From assembly GCA_038087035.1 (NCBI GenBank), contig CP051187.1, forward strand, positions 2,795,001 to 2,859,000: 64,000 bases of DNA, in the 5' to 3' direction. Below are positions 26,302 to 34,469 of this stretch, piece after piece. The notes under the pieces were generated by a model, which worked only from the letters and a program-made list of their open reading frames with translations, ran no database searches and was not told the DNA's origin. The stretch is from Gloeotrichia echinulata CP02 (GTDB taxonomy: Bacteria > Cyanobacteriota > Cyanobacteriia > Cyanobacteriales > Nostocaceae). Position numbers and translations under genes: made by a program. Each line of letters opens with the position of its first letter. Position 1 is the stretch's first letter.

Positions 26302-27474
26302 ATGAACCAGGCTAACAACGTACTCGAAAGCATATATCAGCCTGACCTAGAAATAATAAATCAGCCTGAGATCGAGTTAGAAGAACTCTTAATCGACGAT
26401 GAAGAGGACTTGCTGATTAGTGATGATGGCGAAATTGATGAATTTTTAGAGCCTCAGTCTGATGAGGACGACGCAAAGTCTGGAAAAGCCGCTAAGTCGC
26501 GTCGTCGGACTCAAAGCAAGAAAAAGCACTATACAGAAGATTCAATTCGGCTTTACTTGCAAGAAATTGGTCGCATTCGTCTGTTGCGGGCAGACGAAGA
26601 AATTGAATTGGCGCGGAAAATAGCTGATTTACTGGAATTAGAGCGGATACGGGAAAAACTTTCAGAACAGTTGGAACGCGATCCTAAAGATAGCGAATGG
26701 GCAGAAGCAGTACAATTGCCATTGCCAGCATTTCGTTATCGCTTGCATGTTGGTCGCAGGGCAAAAGATAAGATGGTACAATCTAACCTCCGCCTTGTGG
26801 TTTCCATTGCCAAGAAATACATGAATCGTGGCTTGTCGTTCCAAGACTTAATTCAAGAAGGTAGTCTTGGCTTGATTCGCGCCGCAGAAAAGTTTGACCA
26901 CGAAAAAGGTTATAAGTTTTCTACATACGCTACATGGTGGATTCGTCAAGCAATTACCAGGGCGATTGCCGACCAATCCCGCACAATCCGCCTTCCTGTT
27001 CATCTCTACGAAACTATTTCTCGCATTAAGAAAACCACCAAGCTGCTTTCTCAAGAAATGGGTCGCAAACCCACTGAAGAAGAAATCGCTACTCGCATGG
27101 AAATGACGATTGAGAAACTGCGGTTTATTGCTAAATCTGCTCAGTTACCAATTTCACTAGAAACGCCCATTGGGAAAGAAGAAGATTCTCGATTGGGCGA
27201 TTTTATTGAATCCGATGGTGAGACACCAGAAGACCAAGTTTCCAAAAATCTGTTGCGCGAAGACTTAGAAAAAGTCCTCGACAGCCTCAGCCCCCGCGAA
27301 CGCGATGTTCTGAGATTGCGTTACGGTTTGGATGATGGTCGGATGAAAACCCTTGAGGAAATTGGACAAATTTTCAACGTCACCCGCGAACGGATTCGCC
27401 AAATTGAGGCGAAAGCGCTTCGTAAATTACGCCACCCGAATCGCAACAGCGTTCTCAAGGAATATATTCGGTAG
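26302..27474 (+). CDS. sigA: Principal RNA polymerase sigma factor SigA (RpoD)
   Basis: Group 1 sigma-70 factor directing housekeeping transcription. It has an acidic, variable N-terminus (about residues 1-75), region 1.2 DSIRLYLQEIGRIRLL, region 2 VQSNLRLVVSIAKKYMNRGLSFQDLIQEGSLGLIRAAEKFD with the -10 reading FSTYATWWIRQAITRAI, region 3, and region 4 with the -35-binding helix-turn-helix TLEEIGQIFNVTRERIRQIEAKALRKLRHP. At 390 aa it has the cyanobacterial length and lacks the long non-conserved insertion of E. coli RpoD. Start ATG at 26302 with AGGAGC upstream. It has an exceptionally long untranslated region, and heptamer repeats follow the stop. Confidence 0.97.
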   Translation: MNQANNVLESIYQPDLEIINQPEIELEELLIDDEEDLLISDDGEIDEFLEPQSDEDDAKSGKAAKSRRRTQSKKKHYTEDSIRLYLQEIGRIRLLRADEEIELARKIADLLELERIREKLSEQLERDPKDSEWAEAVQLPLPAFRYRLHVGRRAKDKMVQSNLRLVVSIAKKYMNRGLSFQDLIQEGSLGLIRAAEKFDHEKGYKFSTYATWWIRQAITRAIADQSRTIRLPVHLYETISRIKKTTKLLSQEMGRKPTEEEIATRMEMTIEKLRFIAKSAQLPISLETPIGKEEDSRLGDFIESDGETPEDQVSKNLLREDLEKVLDSLSPRERDVLRLRYGLDDGRMKTLEEIGQIFNVTRERIRQIEAKALRKLRHPNRNSVLKEYIR

Positions 27475-27818
27475 TCATTTGTTATTAGTCATTTGTCATT
27501 TGTCATTAGTCATTAGTCATTTGTCATTAGTCAAAAATTATTGACTCTTGACCTTTGACTCTTGACCAAGCGAATTTTAGATTTTAGATTGTTTCAGTAC
27601 CTTGCAGGCTCCTTGTGTGCCTAACAAATCCAAAATCCGAAATCCAAAATCTAAAATTGTTTGCCCCTTGTGGTCGGGGTCAATCCAAAATCCAAAATCC
27701 AAAATCCAAAATCTAAAATCCAAAATCGGTTGACCCTTGACTGAAAAATATGAAAAACCTGGTAGTGAATCGGCACTTCCAGGTTTCTTTATTTTAGATA
27801 ATTTGCGTTTATCCAAAT
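27475..27818. repeat. Heptamer repeats and a 180-bp dispersed repeat after sigA
   Basis: 27476-27530 holds TCATTTG/TCATTAG heptamers. About 27556-27740 is a repeat, also present at 38660-38885, with shared landmarks TTTTAGATTGTTTC, GTACCTTGCAGGCTCC, CCCTTGTGGTCGGGGTCAA and runs of AAAATCC. Both copies follow the 3' end of a forward gene. A hairpin pair CCTGG.../CCAGG near 27760-27785 may terminate transcription before the HLIP gene. Confidence 0.65.
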
Positions 27819-27998
27819 TTATAGAATACCCCAGAAATGCAGGAAGCCTTTACCAGAAAACAGTTCAATCAAAGCTGCTGCTAAAAAGCCGATCATTGCC
27901 AAGCGACCGTTCCAAATTTCTGCTTGTGGGGTAAAGCCCCAAGACCAAGCATTACGATCTTCAATTACAGGAGCAGTAATTTTTGTAGTATCTGTCAT
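27819..27998 (-). CDS. High-light-inducible protein (HLIP/SCP)
   Basis: One-helix member of the chlorophyll a/b-binding superfamily, acting in photoprotection and photosystem II assembly by binding chlorophyll and carotenoid. The signature EIWNGRLAMIGFLAAALIELFSG carries the Glu, Asn and Arg chlorophyll-ligand pattern within the single transmembrane helix. I chose the ATG at 27998 because GGAG lies 8 bp upstream; a GTG three codons earlier overlaps that site. At 59 aa it is normal. Monocistronic, as light-induced hli genes usually are. The upstream 500 bp on its coding strand is AT-rich. Confidence 0.93.
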   Translation of the reverse strand: MTDTTKITAPVIEDRNAWSWGFTPQAEIWNGRLAMIGFLAAALIELFSGKGFLHFWGIL

Positions 27999-28007
27999 GG
28001 TTGGCAC

Positions 28008-28536
28008 TCCAAAGTGGATTTACTAAGGTTTATTGCCTTATGTAAATTAATATAACATTTTTTTTCATAAATGCAACAAGTGAAAAATAAAGCCCCGTAA
28101 GCGTTTGGCTGATTGGGTCTTACCAAAGTGATAACAGAGGGCTAAGTGCTGTACTTTAGCGATAATAGACCTCTTGCAGAATTAATTTTGTGTTATAGCA
28201 GGGGACTGGGGACACAACGACCGCTCAGTGCATCGCTGGGGACACAACGACCGCTCAGTGCATCGCTGGGTTACAAGTCTGATTGTGTCTAGGTTTTATC
28301 ATCAGTTAATGTCCTAAGCACTTTGGCGGTTGCTATATATTAAGAAATTGCCTTTGTTTTAGCCAAAAGTTAGAGTTACATGGTGAAGTACGGCGGGCGA
28401 AGCTATCGCAAAGAACACCAAAAATATCTAAAATCTAAAACCCTCTATCATACCATAGAAACAATTTTGCAAGAGGTCTAATATATATACAGTCACAAAA
28501 ACTATTAATCGCGCAAAATATTTGGAGTAAAAACTT
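28008..28536. other. Spacer with a 34-bp direct duplication
   Basis: No gene. Contains the HLIP promoter on the reverse strand and two tandem copies of a unit that begins GGGGACACAACGACCGCTC (about 28206-28270). The antitoxin gene promoter should be close to 28480-28536. Confidence 0.6.
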
Positions 28537-28821
28537 ATGCATATCGAGATTGCATTACCAGATGAAGTAGCACATTCCTTAGAATCTAAATGGGGTAACT
28601 TAGAGCGCAGATTACTGGAAATCGTCATCATTGAAGCGTATCGTGAGGGATTCATTAGTGTAGGCAAAATCCGCGAACTATTAGGAATGTCAACCCGTCT
28701 AGAAGTTGATTCTTTCTTAAAAGCTAAAGGTGTGGATTTGCTATATGAAGAATCTGATTTTCAAGCAGATAGAAAAACCCATGATCAGTTGCGACAAGAG
28801 GGAAAACTCAACCCATCATGA
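28537..28821 (+). CDS. UPF0175-family antitoxin, 94 aa
   Basis: Small helix-turn-helix-like protein of the UPF0175 family, which typically is the antitoxin partner of a PIN-domain (DUF3368) toxin. Family look: MHIEIALPDEVAHSLESKW, then LLEIVIIEAYREGFISVGKIRELLGMSTRLEVDSFL and an extended C-terminal toxin-binding tail. The stop overlaps the start of the toxin remnant (ATGA), the classic translational coupling of this operon type. The toxin itself is destroyed, so the antitoxin is an orphan. The gene is intact. Confidence 0.85.
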   Translation: MHIEIALPDEVAHSLESKWGNLERRLLEIVIIEAYREGFISVGKIRELLGMSTRLEVDSFLKAKGVDLLYEESDFQADRKTHDQLRQEGKLNPS

Positions 28822-28883
28822 TTGTGGTTTCAGATACATCGCCAAGAAGAAAACTTGCTCTTTCAGATGAGAGGAAAAGCTAG
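28818..28883 (+). pseudogene. Remnant of PIN-domain (DUF3368-type) toxin
   Basis: Begins ATGATTGTGGTTTCAGATAC, encoding MIVVSDTSP, the usual first residues of a PIN toxin including the first catalytic Asp. After about 9 codons the sequence changes to unrelated DNA joined to a truncated tnpB, and the frame stops at 28881-28883. The rest of the toxin is gone from the window, so the event was a deletion or a rearranged insertion, not a clean insertion. Confidence 0.75.
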
Positions 28884-29823
28884 AGTTTGGGGACAACCCA
28901 AAGCTTTAGACATCCTTTATCGGCACGGGAAATGGTACGCCTCCATAGTTTTAGATATTGATGAAGTTCTCTTAAAAAATAGTCGGAAAACTGACAATGG
29001 TATTATTGCCATTGATTTAGGTTGTAACGATGCAATTGCTTGGACAGATGGTGTAGAAAATGGCTTAGTTCCTGCTCCTAGGTTTTTTCGCAAAGCGGAA
29101 GAAAAGAATAAACAATTAAGCAAAGGCAAGCGTCGCAAACGTTCCCCTAATTTCAAAAAGAAAATTAAGGCTTCTAGAAGGTGGAAGAAAACACAAAAGT
29201 TAATTAGTAAACTTTCGAGAAAAGTTGCTAACCAACGCCAGAATTTCGTTCATCAAGAAACTACACGGATAATTAGCGGTAACAGCACGGTAGTAACTGA
29301 AAAACTAGAAGTCAGAAAAATGAGTGCCAAAGCCAAAAAAGGCAAACGAAAGAAACAAAAATCTGGTCTAAATAAATCAATTCTTGATGTGGGAATGGGA
29401 ATGATAAAAGATGCTCTAAAAGCAAAATTATCAGATGTTGGTGGGTTATTTGTAGAAGTGCCTACACGTCAGGTAAAACCATCCCAAACTTGCCCTAAAT
29501 GTGGGCATCAAGAAAAGAAAACTTTAGACCAGCGAGAACATATTTGCCGGAATTGTGGATACACCCAACAAAGGGATATAGCATCAGCAGAAGTGATGTT
29601 ACTTTGGCATTCAAAGAATCTACAGGGGCTAGGAACTAACCTCAAAGACATAGATGATTCTGGCTCTACTTCAGATACCAAAAAGCGAAAGCAGACTGGA
29701 AGTCTAAAGCAACTAGGTCAAAAGAAACGTCAAAAATCTTGCTCTACGGGTGGGGATGTAGAAACCCCGCCCTCCACGTTCGCGTAGCGTCACGAAGTGA
29801 AGTAGGGCGGGGTAGTTCATCGC
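28861..29823 (+). mobile_element. 5'-truncated tnpB element retaining its right end
   Basis: Homology to the complete element at 50.3-52.1 kb begins at about 28861 inside tnpB and continues to the right end, whose stem ACCCCGCCCT...AGGGCGGGGT is followed by AGTTCATC, as in the full copy. The left end, tnpA and the first about 136 codons of tnpB are missing. The stem loop is enlarged by the dispersed GTTCGCGTAGCGTCACGAAG repeat. Confidence 0.8.
28867..29787 (+). pseudogene. tnpB: TnpB, N-terminally truncated (about 306 aa left)
   Basis: Almost identical to the C-terminal 306 residues of the 442-aa TnpB at 50.3 kb. All RuvC motifs (IIAIDLGCNDAIAW, VVTEKLEVRKM, QQRDIASAEVMLLW) and the zinc ribbon CPKCG...CRNCG remain, but the N-terminal wedge/recognition part is lost. 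An in-frame ATG at 28867 could still start translation. Likely inactive as a guided nuclease, since the missing part binds RNA and target DNA. The next gene on the right (topoisomerase A subunit) ends 48 bp away. Confidence 0.85.
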
Positions 29824-29834
29824 ACCATAAAAAA

Positions 29835-32354
29835 TCATCCCCCCACTTCCACAACGGTAATAATTTTCTCATCGCGGCTTAGTTGGAGGATGTTTTCACC
29901 CTTAGCATCTCTGTCCAACAGTGGTACCGTATTTATAGGCACTCGTACCACTCGTTCCTTATTGGTAATCAGCGCTACCTCCATGCCTGGGGTTGCTAAT
30001 ATCATCCCGGCGAGGTTGTCAGTTTTGGTAGTAAATTTCAGGGCTTGGATACCTAAATCACCCCGATTAGCTGCTCTTAAATTACTCGCGGGTATTCGCT
30101 TGGCGTATCCCTCTTGAGTCACTAGTAACAACTGGTTATCTTTACGAACAGTGACACAGCCGACCATGTGCTGATTTTTCGACAGGCGATAAGCTTGTAA
30201 ACCCATCGCCGCACGTCCCATCACGGGTAATTGTTCGTCATTGACAACAAACCGCAATAAACGACCACCGGAACTGGCTACAAATAGGTGTTCCCCTGTA
30301 GTGGTGAACTCAGTAAATAACAACTCATCATCGTCCTTGAGCTTCAAAATCGTAATTCCGCGCCGAGTCAGGTTAGTAAATTCTGCCAAAGACAGACGTT
30401 TAATTCTTCCTTGCTTCGTCAGCAAAATCATTTGGGTGGTTGCTAAATTTGCCGGTAGCACAAAGCGACTGACAACAGCTTCCTGTGTACCTTGAGCCGT
30501 AGTACTGAGCATAGTAATTAGCGGTGTTCCCCGTGGCGATCGCCCTGTTGTTAAGGGAATATCACCCACATTCACCGGATAAACTTTACCGCCGCTAGTC
30601 AGTACCAGCAAATCTTTTGCTGTATTAGTCAACTCACTTTGGATAATAAAATCATTATCAGGTAGACCGTTATCAGCTTTCGGCTTTTTAGGATTCGGCG
30701 AAGTGCGACGTACATACCCCCGATGAGTCAATTCTAATACTGCTTCTTCTGGCGGCTGTTCTGGTTGAAGATTTTGGGATTGGGGATTTTCCTCATCCTC
30801 CTCCGCACCTTGACGACCTGTGGATTTGTCCGCTTTGGCCTTGGTTTCGGCAGTAACTGTAACTAGCTTAGTCCGACGGGTATCGCTATATTTACGTTTC
30901 AGACTACGCAAATCTTTTTTCAGTGCCTTCAGTAATTCCTGTCTATCATTCAGTAGCCTTTGCAGCAAAGAAATTTGTTGACTTAATTGCTCAAACTCCT
31001 GCTGTAAATTCTGTTGTTCTAAACCTGTCAGACGACGCAAAGGCATAGATAAAATTGCGTCCGCCTGTGCTTCACTCAATTCTAATCGACTACAAAGGCT
31101 AATTTTTGCCGTACTACCATCAGCAGCTTGCCGTAAAATTTCAATAACTTCATCTACGTGAGACAGGGCCAAAAGCCAGCCTGCTACTAAATGTAACCGA
31201 CTTTCCGCCTTACCCAACTCATAACTGTAGCGGCGATTTAGGGTTTGTTCTCGGAAATGCAAAAATTCCTGTAACAACTGACGTAAACTTAACTGGCGGG
31301 GTTGTCCATCCACCAAAGCTAAGAGAATCGCCCCAAAATTGGTTTGCAAGGCGGTTTGGTGATACAAATGCTGGAGAACCTCTTGAGGATTGGTATCGCG
31401 TTTGAGTTCAATTACTACCCGCATACCTTCGCGATCGCTTTCATCCCGCAGATCAGAAATTCCTTGTAAGCGTCCTTGATTCACCAATTCGGCTACTTTC
31501 TCAATCCAGCCGGCCTTATTTACTTGATACGGCAATTCGGTGATGATAATTGCTGTCCGCCGCTTACTACCTCTAGTTGCAGGAATTTCCTCCAGGCTAG
31601 CGACACCCCGAAGTACAATCCCACCCTTACCTGTAGTGTAAGCCTCGCGAATGCCCGTTGTACCCACAATTTCCCCACCTGTGGGAAAATCTGGTCCGGG
31701 GATCAACTCAAATAACTTTTCATCTGTCAAATCCGGGTTATCAATTAAAGCTATCAAACCATCGACAATTTCCGCTAAATTGTGGGGTGGAATATTTGTC
31801 GCCATCCCCACAGCAATACCAGAACAGCCATTAAGTAACAGAAATGGCAACTGAGCAGGTAGTACAGTTGGCTCTTGCTGGGAATTATCGAAATTACCGA
31901 TAAATTCCACCGTTTCCTCGCCAATTTCCGTCAACATCCCCTCATGACCAATTGGCGAGAGGCGCGTTTCTGTGTAACGCATCGCCGCTGGTGGGTCATT
32001 ATCGACACTGCCAAAGTTACCATGTCCTGCCAACAACGGATAGCGGCTGGAAAATTCCTGCACAAGTCTGACCAAGGCGTCGTAAACCGCTTGGTCGCCG
32101 TGGGGGTGGTACTTACCTAGGACATCACCCACGACACGGGCGCACTTACGATAGGGTCTATCCGGTGTCAGCCCCAGTTCGTGCATAGCGTACAAAATGC
32201 GGCGATGGACTGGCTTTAAGCCATCACGCACATCTGGTAAGGCTCGCCCAACAATCACACTCATGGCATATTCTAAGTAAGACCGTTGCATCTCGGTGTG
32301 CAGGGCTGTTGTGACTACCTGTCCCGTTGCGAGAAGGTTTAACTGTTTTGCCAT
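29835..32354 (-). CDS. Type IIA topoisomerase subunit A (GyrA/ParC paralogue)
   Basis: DNA breakage-reunion subunit. Catalytic Tyr127 sits in AMRYTE, the winged-helix region has KYHPHGDQAVYD, and a coiled-coil tower and six-bladed beta-pinwheel C-terminus follow. Two features set it apart from textbook GyrA: the position of E. coli Ser83 (quinolone contact) is Gln88, and I see no GyrA box (QRRGG-K/R-G) in the first pinwheel blade, where RRTSPNPKKPKADNG stands instead. Without that box wrapping-type negative supercoiling is not expected, so it may work as a decatenase-like (ParC) subunit. The pinwheel linker is acidic (EEDEENPQSQNLQPEQPPEE). At 839 aa it is full length. Confidence 0.9.
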   Translation of the reverse strand: MAKQLNLLATGQVVTTALHTEMQRSYLEYAMSVIVGRALPDVRDGLKPVHRRILYAMHELGLTPDRPYRKCARVVGDVLGKYHPHGDQAVYDALVRLVQEFSSRYPLLAGHGNFGSVDNDPPAAMRYTETRLSPIGHEGMLTEIGEETVEFIGNFDNSQQEPTVLPAQLPFLLLNGCSGIAVGMATNIPPHNLAEIVDGLIALIDNPDLTDEKLFELIPGPDFPTGGEIVGTTGIREAYTTGKGGIVLRGVASLEEIPATRGSKRRTAIIITELPYQVNKAGWIEKVAELVNQGRLQGISDLRDESDREGMRVVIELKRDTNPQEVLQHLYHQTALQTNFGAILLALVDGQPRQLSLRQLLQEFLHFREQTLNRRYSYELGKAESRLHLVAGWLLALSHVDEVIEILRQAADGSTAKISLCSRLELSEAQADAILSMPLRRLTGLEQQNLQQEFEQLSQQISLLQRLLNDRQELLKALKKDLRSLKRKYSDTRRTKLVTVTAETKAKADKSTGRQGAEEDEENPQSQNLQPEQPPEEAVLELTHRGYVRRTSPNPKKPKADNGLPDNDFIIQSELTNTAKDLLVLTSGGKVYPVNVGDIPLTTGRSPRGTPLITMLSTTAQGTQEAVVSRFVLPANLATTQMILLTKQGRIKRLSLAEFTNLTRRGITILKLKDDDELLFTEFTTTGEHLFVASSGGRLLRFVVNDEQLPVMGRAAMGLQAYRLSKNQHMVGCVTVRKDNQLLLVTQEGYAKRIPASNLRAANRGDLGIQALKFTTKTDNLAGMILATPGMEVALITNKERVVRVPINTVPLLDRDAKGENILQLSRDEKIITVVEVGG

Positions 32355-32580
32355 GAGTTTTTTCCCTGAAATTTAACTACACAAAAGTCGCTGGAAATTA
32401 ACACTGCAGCAACCACAGCATAATGGATAAAAAGCAATTTCTAACCAAATCTTGATAGTCATTGGATAATCAGCAGTAGTATTATCCTTGATGACGGGGA
32501 TACACATAAAAGATTAAAAAAGAGGTAGACAACTGTTTTAATCAGCTAGTCATGCCCCTCCCTCCATAACTAAAATTCTC

Positions 32581-32985
32581 ATGAAAACTGTTTTGATTGT
32601 AGAAGACGATTTGATCAATGCTCGCGTTTTTTCCAAAATTTTGACCAAGCGCGGTGGTTTAAACGTAAAACACACCGAAAATGTGGATGAAGTAATAAAA
32701 ATTGCCCAATCAGGTGAGGCTGACCTGATTTTAATGGATGTTTCTCTGTCCAGAAGTGTTTACCAAGGTAAATCTGTGGATGGGATCAAGATTACACAAA
32801 TGTTAAAATCTAACCCACAAACAACTAACTTACCTGTAATTTTGGTTACGGCTCACGCTATGGAAGGCGATCGCGAGAATTTCCTCAAGCAAAGCGGTGC
32901 TGATGGCTATATCTCTAAGCCGGTTGTTGATCATCAACAGTTTGTTGACCAGATTATCGCACTTCTGCCCACAGATCACCAGTGA
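32581..32985 (+). CDS. Single-domain response regulator (CheY-like), 134 aa
   Basis: Receiver domain only. The acidic pocket is VEDD near residue 8, the phosphorylation site is Asp53 by count in LILMDVSLS, and the Thr/Lys switch is in LVTAHAM and YISKPV. An insertion after the phospho-site loop (SRSVYQGKSVDG) lengthens it slightly. No output domain and no kinase gene nearby, so it is probably the output or relay of a distant hybrid kinase. It is divergent from the topoisomerase gene, about 225 bp apart. The start ATG at 32581 opens the domain directly. Confidence 0.9.
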   Translation: MKTVLIVEDDLINARVFSKILTKRGGLNVKHTENVDEVIKIAQSGEADLILMDVSLSRSVYQGKSVDGIKITQMLKSNPQTTNLPVILVTAHAMEGDRENFLKQSGADGYISKPVVDHQQFVDQIIALLPTDHQ

Positions 32986-33175
32986 GCATTGACGGACAAT
33001 CTCAGTCAGGCTCGCCCGCCAATGTTTTAGATACATGGTTTCTGTTTAGACAGTATATATGTACTATGAATTGGTAGCGCTTGACAAGTGGTTAATTAGT
33101 CGGGAGTCAGGAGTGAGGAGTGAGGAGTGAGGAGTTATATTTCCTCATCCTTTACTAATGACCAATGACAACTGA

Positions 33176-34060
33176 CTATTGAGTAGGTTGTTGATTGGCG
33201 TTTGCGGGATTTTCCTGTGGCTGTAGAGCTGCTTGAATCCTGGGTAATTCTAGAAATTTTTTGGTATCAGATAGTAGACGTTCACCCCAAAGATTTTGCT
33301 TGAGGAAATCCAACTCGCCATAGCGTTGATCGATCCGCAGCGCCGCTTCTCCCATAGCTAAACCTTGCTGGCGATCGCCTTTAGTATATAGAGCTACTCC
33401 CAGCGCCAATAAAGGTTCTGCGGCTTGCTTGTCAATCCCAACAGCAGATTGCCATTGTTTAATTGCAGTGTCGATATCACCCTGTTCGTATTGGATTAAA
33501 CCCGTATTGTTAATTGCCGGCCAGAATTTTTTATCGTGAAAAACGGCTTTATTATACTGCGCCAGGGCGTCTGGTAATCGTCCCAACATATAGTAGGCAT
33601 TACCCAAATTAAACCACCCCTCTGGGTCTTTGGGTTTTAACTTCAAACCTGCTTGGTAATTGACCAGAGCTGCTTGGTATTTTTGCTGCTGAAAATTAGC
33701 CGAACCCAACGCAAATAAAACATCGGCATTTTTAGGATTGAGAGATTGTGCCTTTTTCAGAGCGGCGATCGCCCCATCATAGTCCTTGGTTTGCAAATTC
33801 AAACCACCCAACAGGAACCACACTTTATCATTATTCGGCGCCAGTTGACTAGCGAGTCGCGCCCGTGGTAAAGCCAACTCAAACTGTTGAAACTGACCAA
33901 GTTGAGCCGCCTCTTGTGCCAAGCTCAATCCCTGTTTCTCTAACTTGGCTGCATCTAGTTGCAGTGTATGGGGTAATAGTGCTTGTGCATGAGCTGCTCT
34001 GGGCATACTCCACAAACTACACACAACTAGAAGGGAAATTAATTGAACATGTTTCGGCAC
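33176..34060 (-). CDS. Exported TPR-repeat protein
   Basis: Tetratricopeptide scaffold, about 294 aa. The N-terminal signal peptide is visible (LISLLVVCSLWSMPRAAHAQA), so it acts in the periplasm or lumen. At least five TPRs follow, for example VWFLLGGLNLQTKDYDGAIAALKKA, VLFALGSANFQQQKYQAAL, GWFNLGNAYYMLGRLPDALAQYNKA and AINNTGLIQYEQGDIDTAIKQW; the tail is Gln/Asn-rich. I chose a GTG at 34060 (VPKHVQL), since the longer TTG start adds an unlikely WAKGGK. Partner unknown. Heptamer-type repeats (GTGAGGA) lie beyond the stop. Confidence 0.85.
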   Translation of the reverse strand: MPKHVQLISLLVVCSLWSMPRAAHAQALLPHTLQLDAAKLEKQGLSLAQEAAQLGQFQQFELALPRARLASQLAPNNDKVWFLLGGLNLQTKDYDGAIAALKKAQSLNPKNADVLFALGSANFQQQKYQAALVNYQAGLKLKPKDPEGWFNLGNAYYMLGRLPDALAQYNKAVFHDKKFWPAINNTGLIQYEQGDIDTAIKQWQSAVGIDKQAAEPLLALGVALYTKGDRQQGLAMGEAALRIDQRYGELDFLKQNLWGERLLSDTKKFLELPRIQAALQPQENPANANQQPTQ

Positions 34061-34081
34061 TTTACCACCTTTTGCCCACAA

Positions 34082-34469
34082 ATCAAAGATCTTTCAGCTA
34101 GCTTAAACGATCTGCGCTCTGGACGAAAGGCAAATTTTCTAGTTAATCGGGATTGGGATCAAGACCCAGGAAATTAAAGTCACCCATTCAGGTCAATGCA
34201 CAGAGATCCAAAATCGGCTAATAATAAGAAATATAAACACTAATCAAGCTGTTCACCGATCTCAGGCATTGAAAAGATTTGCAGTACAAACCCCACCTGC
34301 TACTAGTAGTCTGTCAATTTTGTTTTGAGGGATTTTTGGTAGTGTGAGCGTCTCGCTCACGCGGGCAAGATGCCCGCACTACAGTCCATCATTTTTATCT
34401 TGACAGAGTACTAGTGCGGATTTCATATCCAGACCCTTCCAGATACCTTCATTTAATCAGCTGCTATTT
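34082..34469. other. Spacer with paired hairpins
   Basis: No gene. Around 34341-34382 two adjacent hairpins, GTGAGCG/CGCTCAC and GCGGGC/GCCCGC, form a compact palindromic unit flanked by TAGTG and CACTA, of a kind scattered in Nostocales genomes. The exporter operon promoter should lie between it and 34470. Confidence 0.55.

Noticed and set aside
27577..27816. Reverse frame rich in ILDFGF repeats
   Set aside because: Translation of AAAATCC heptamers in the dispersed repeat; the similar frame at 38677-38871 is the same artefact.
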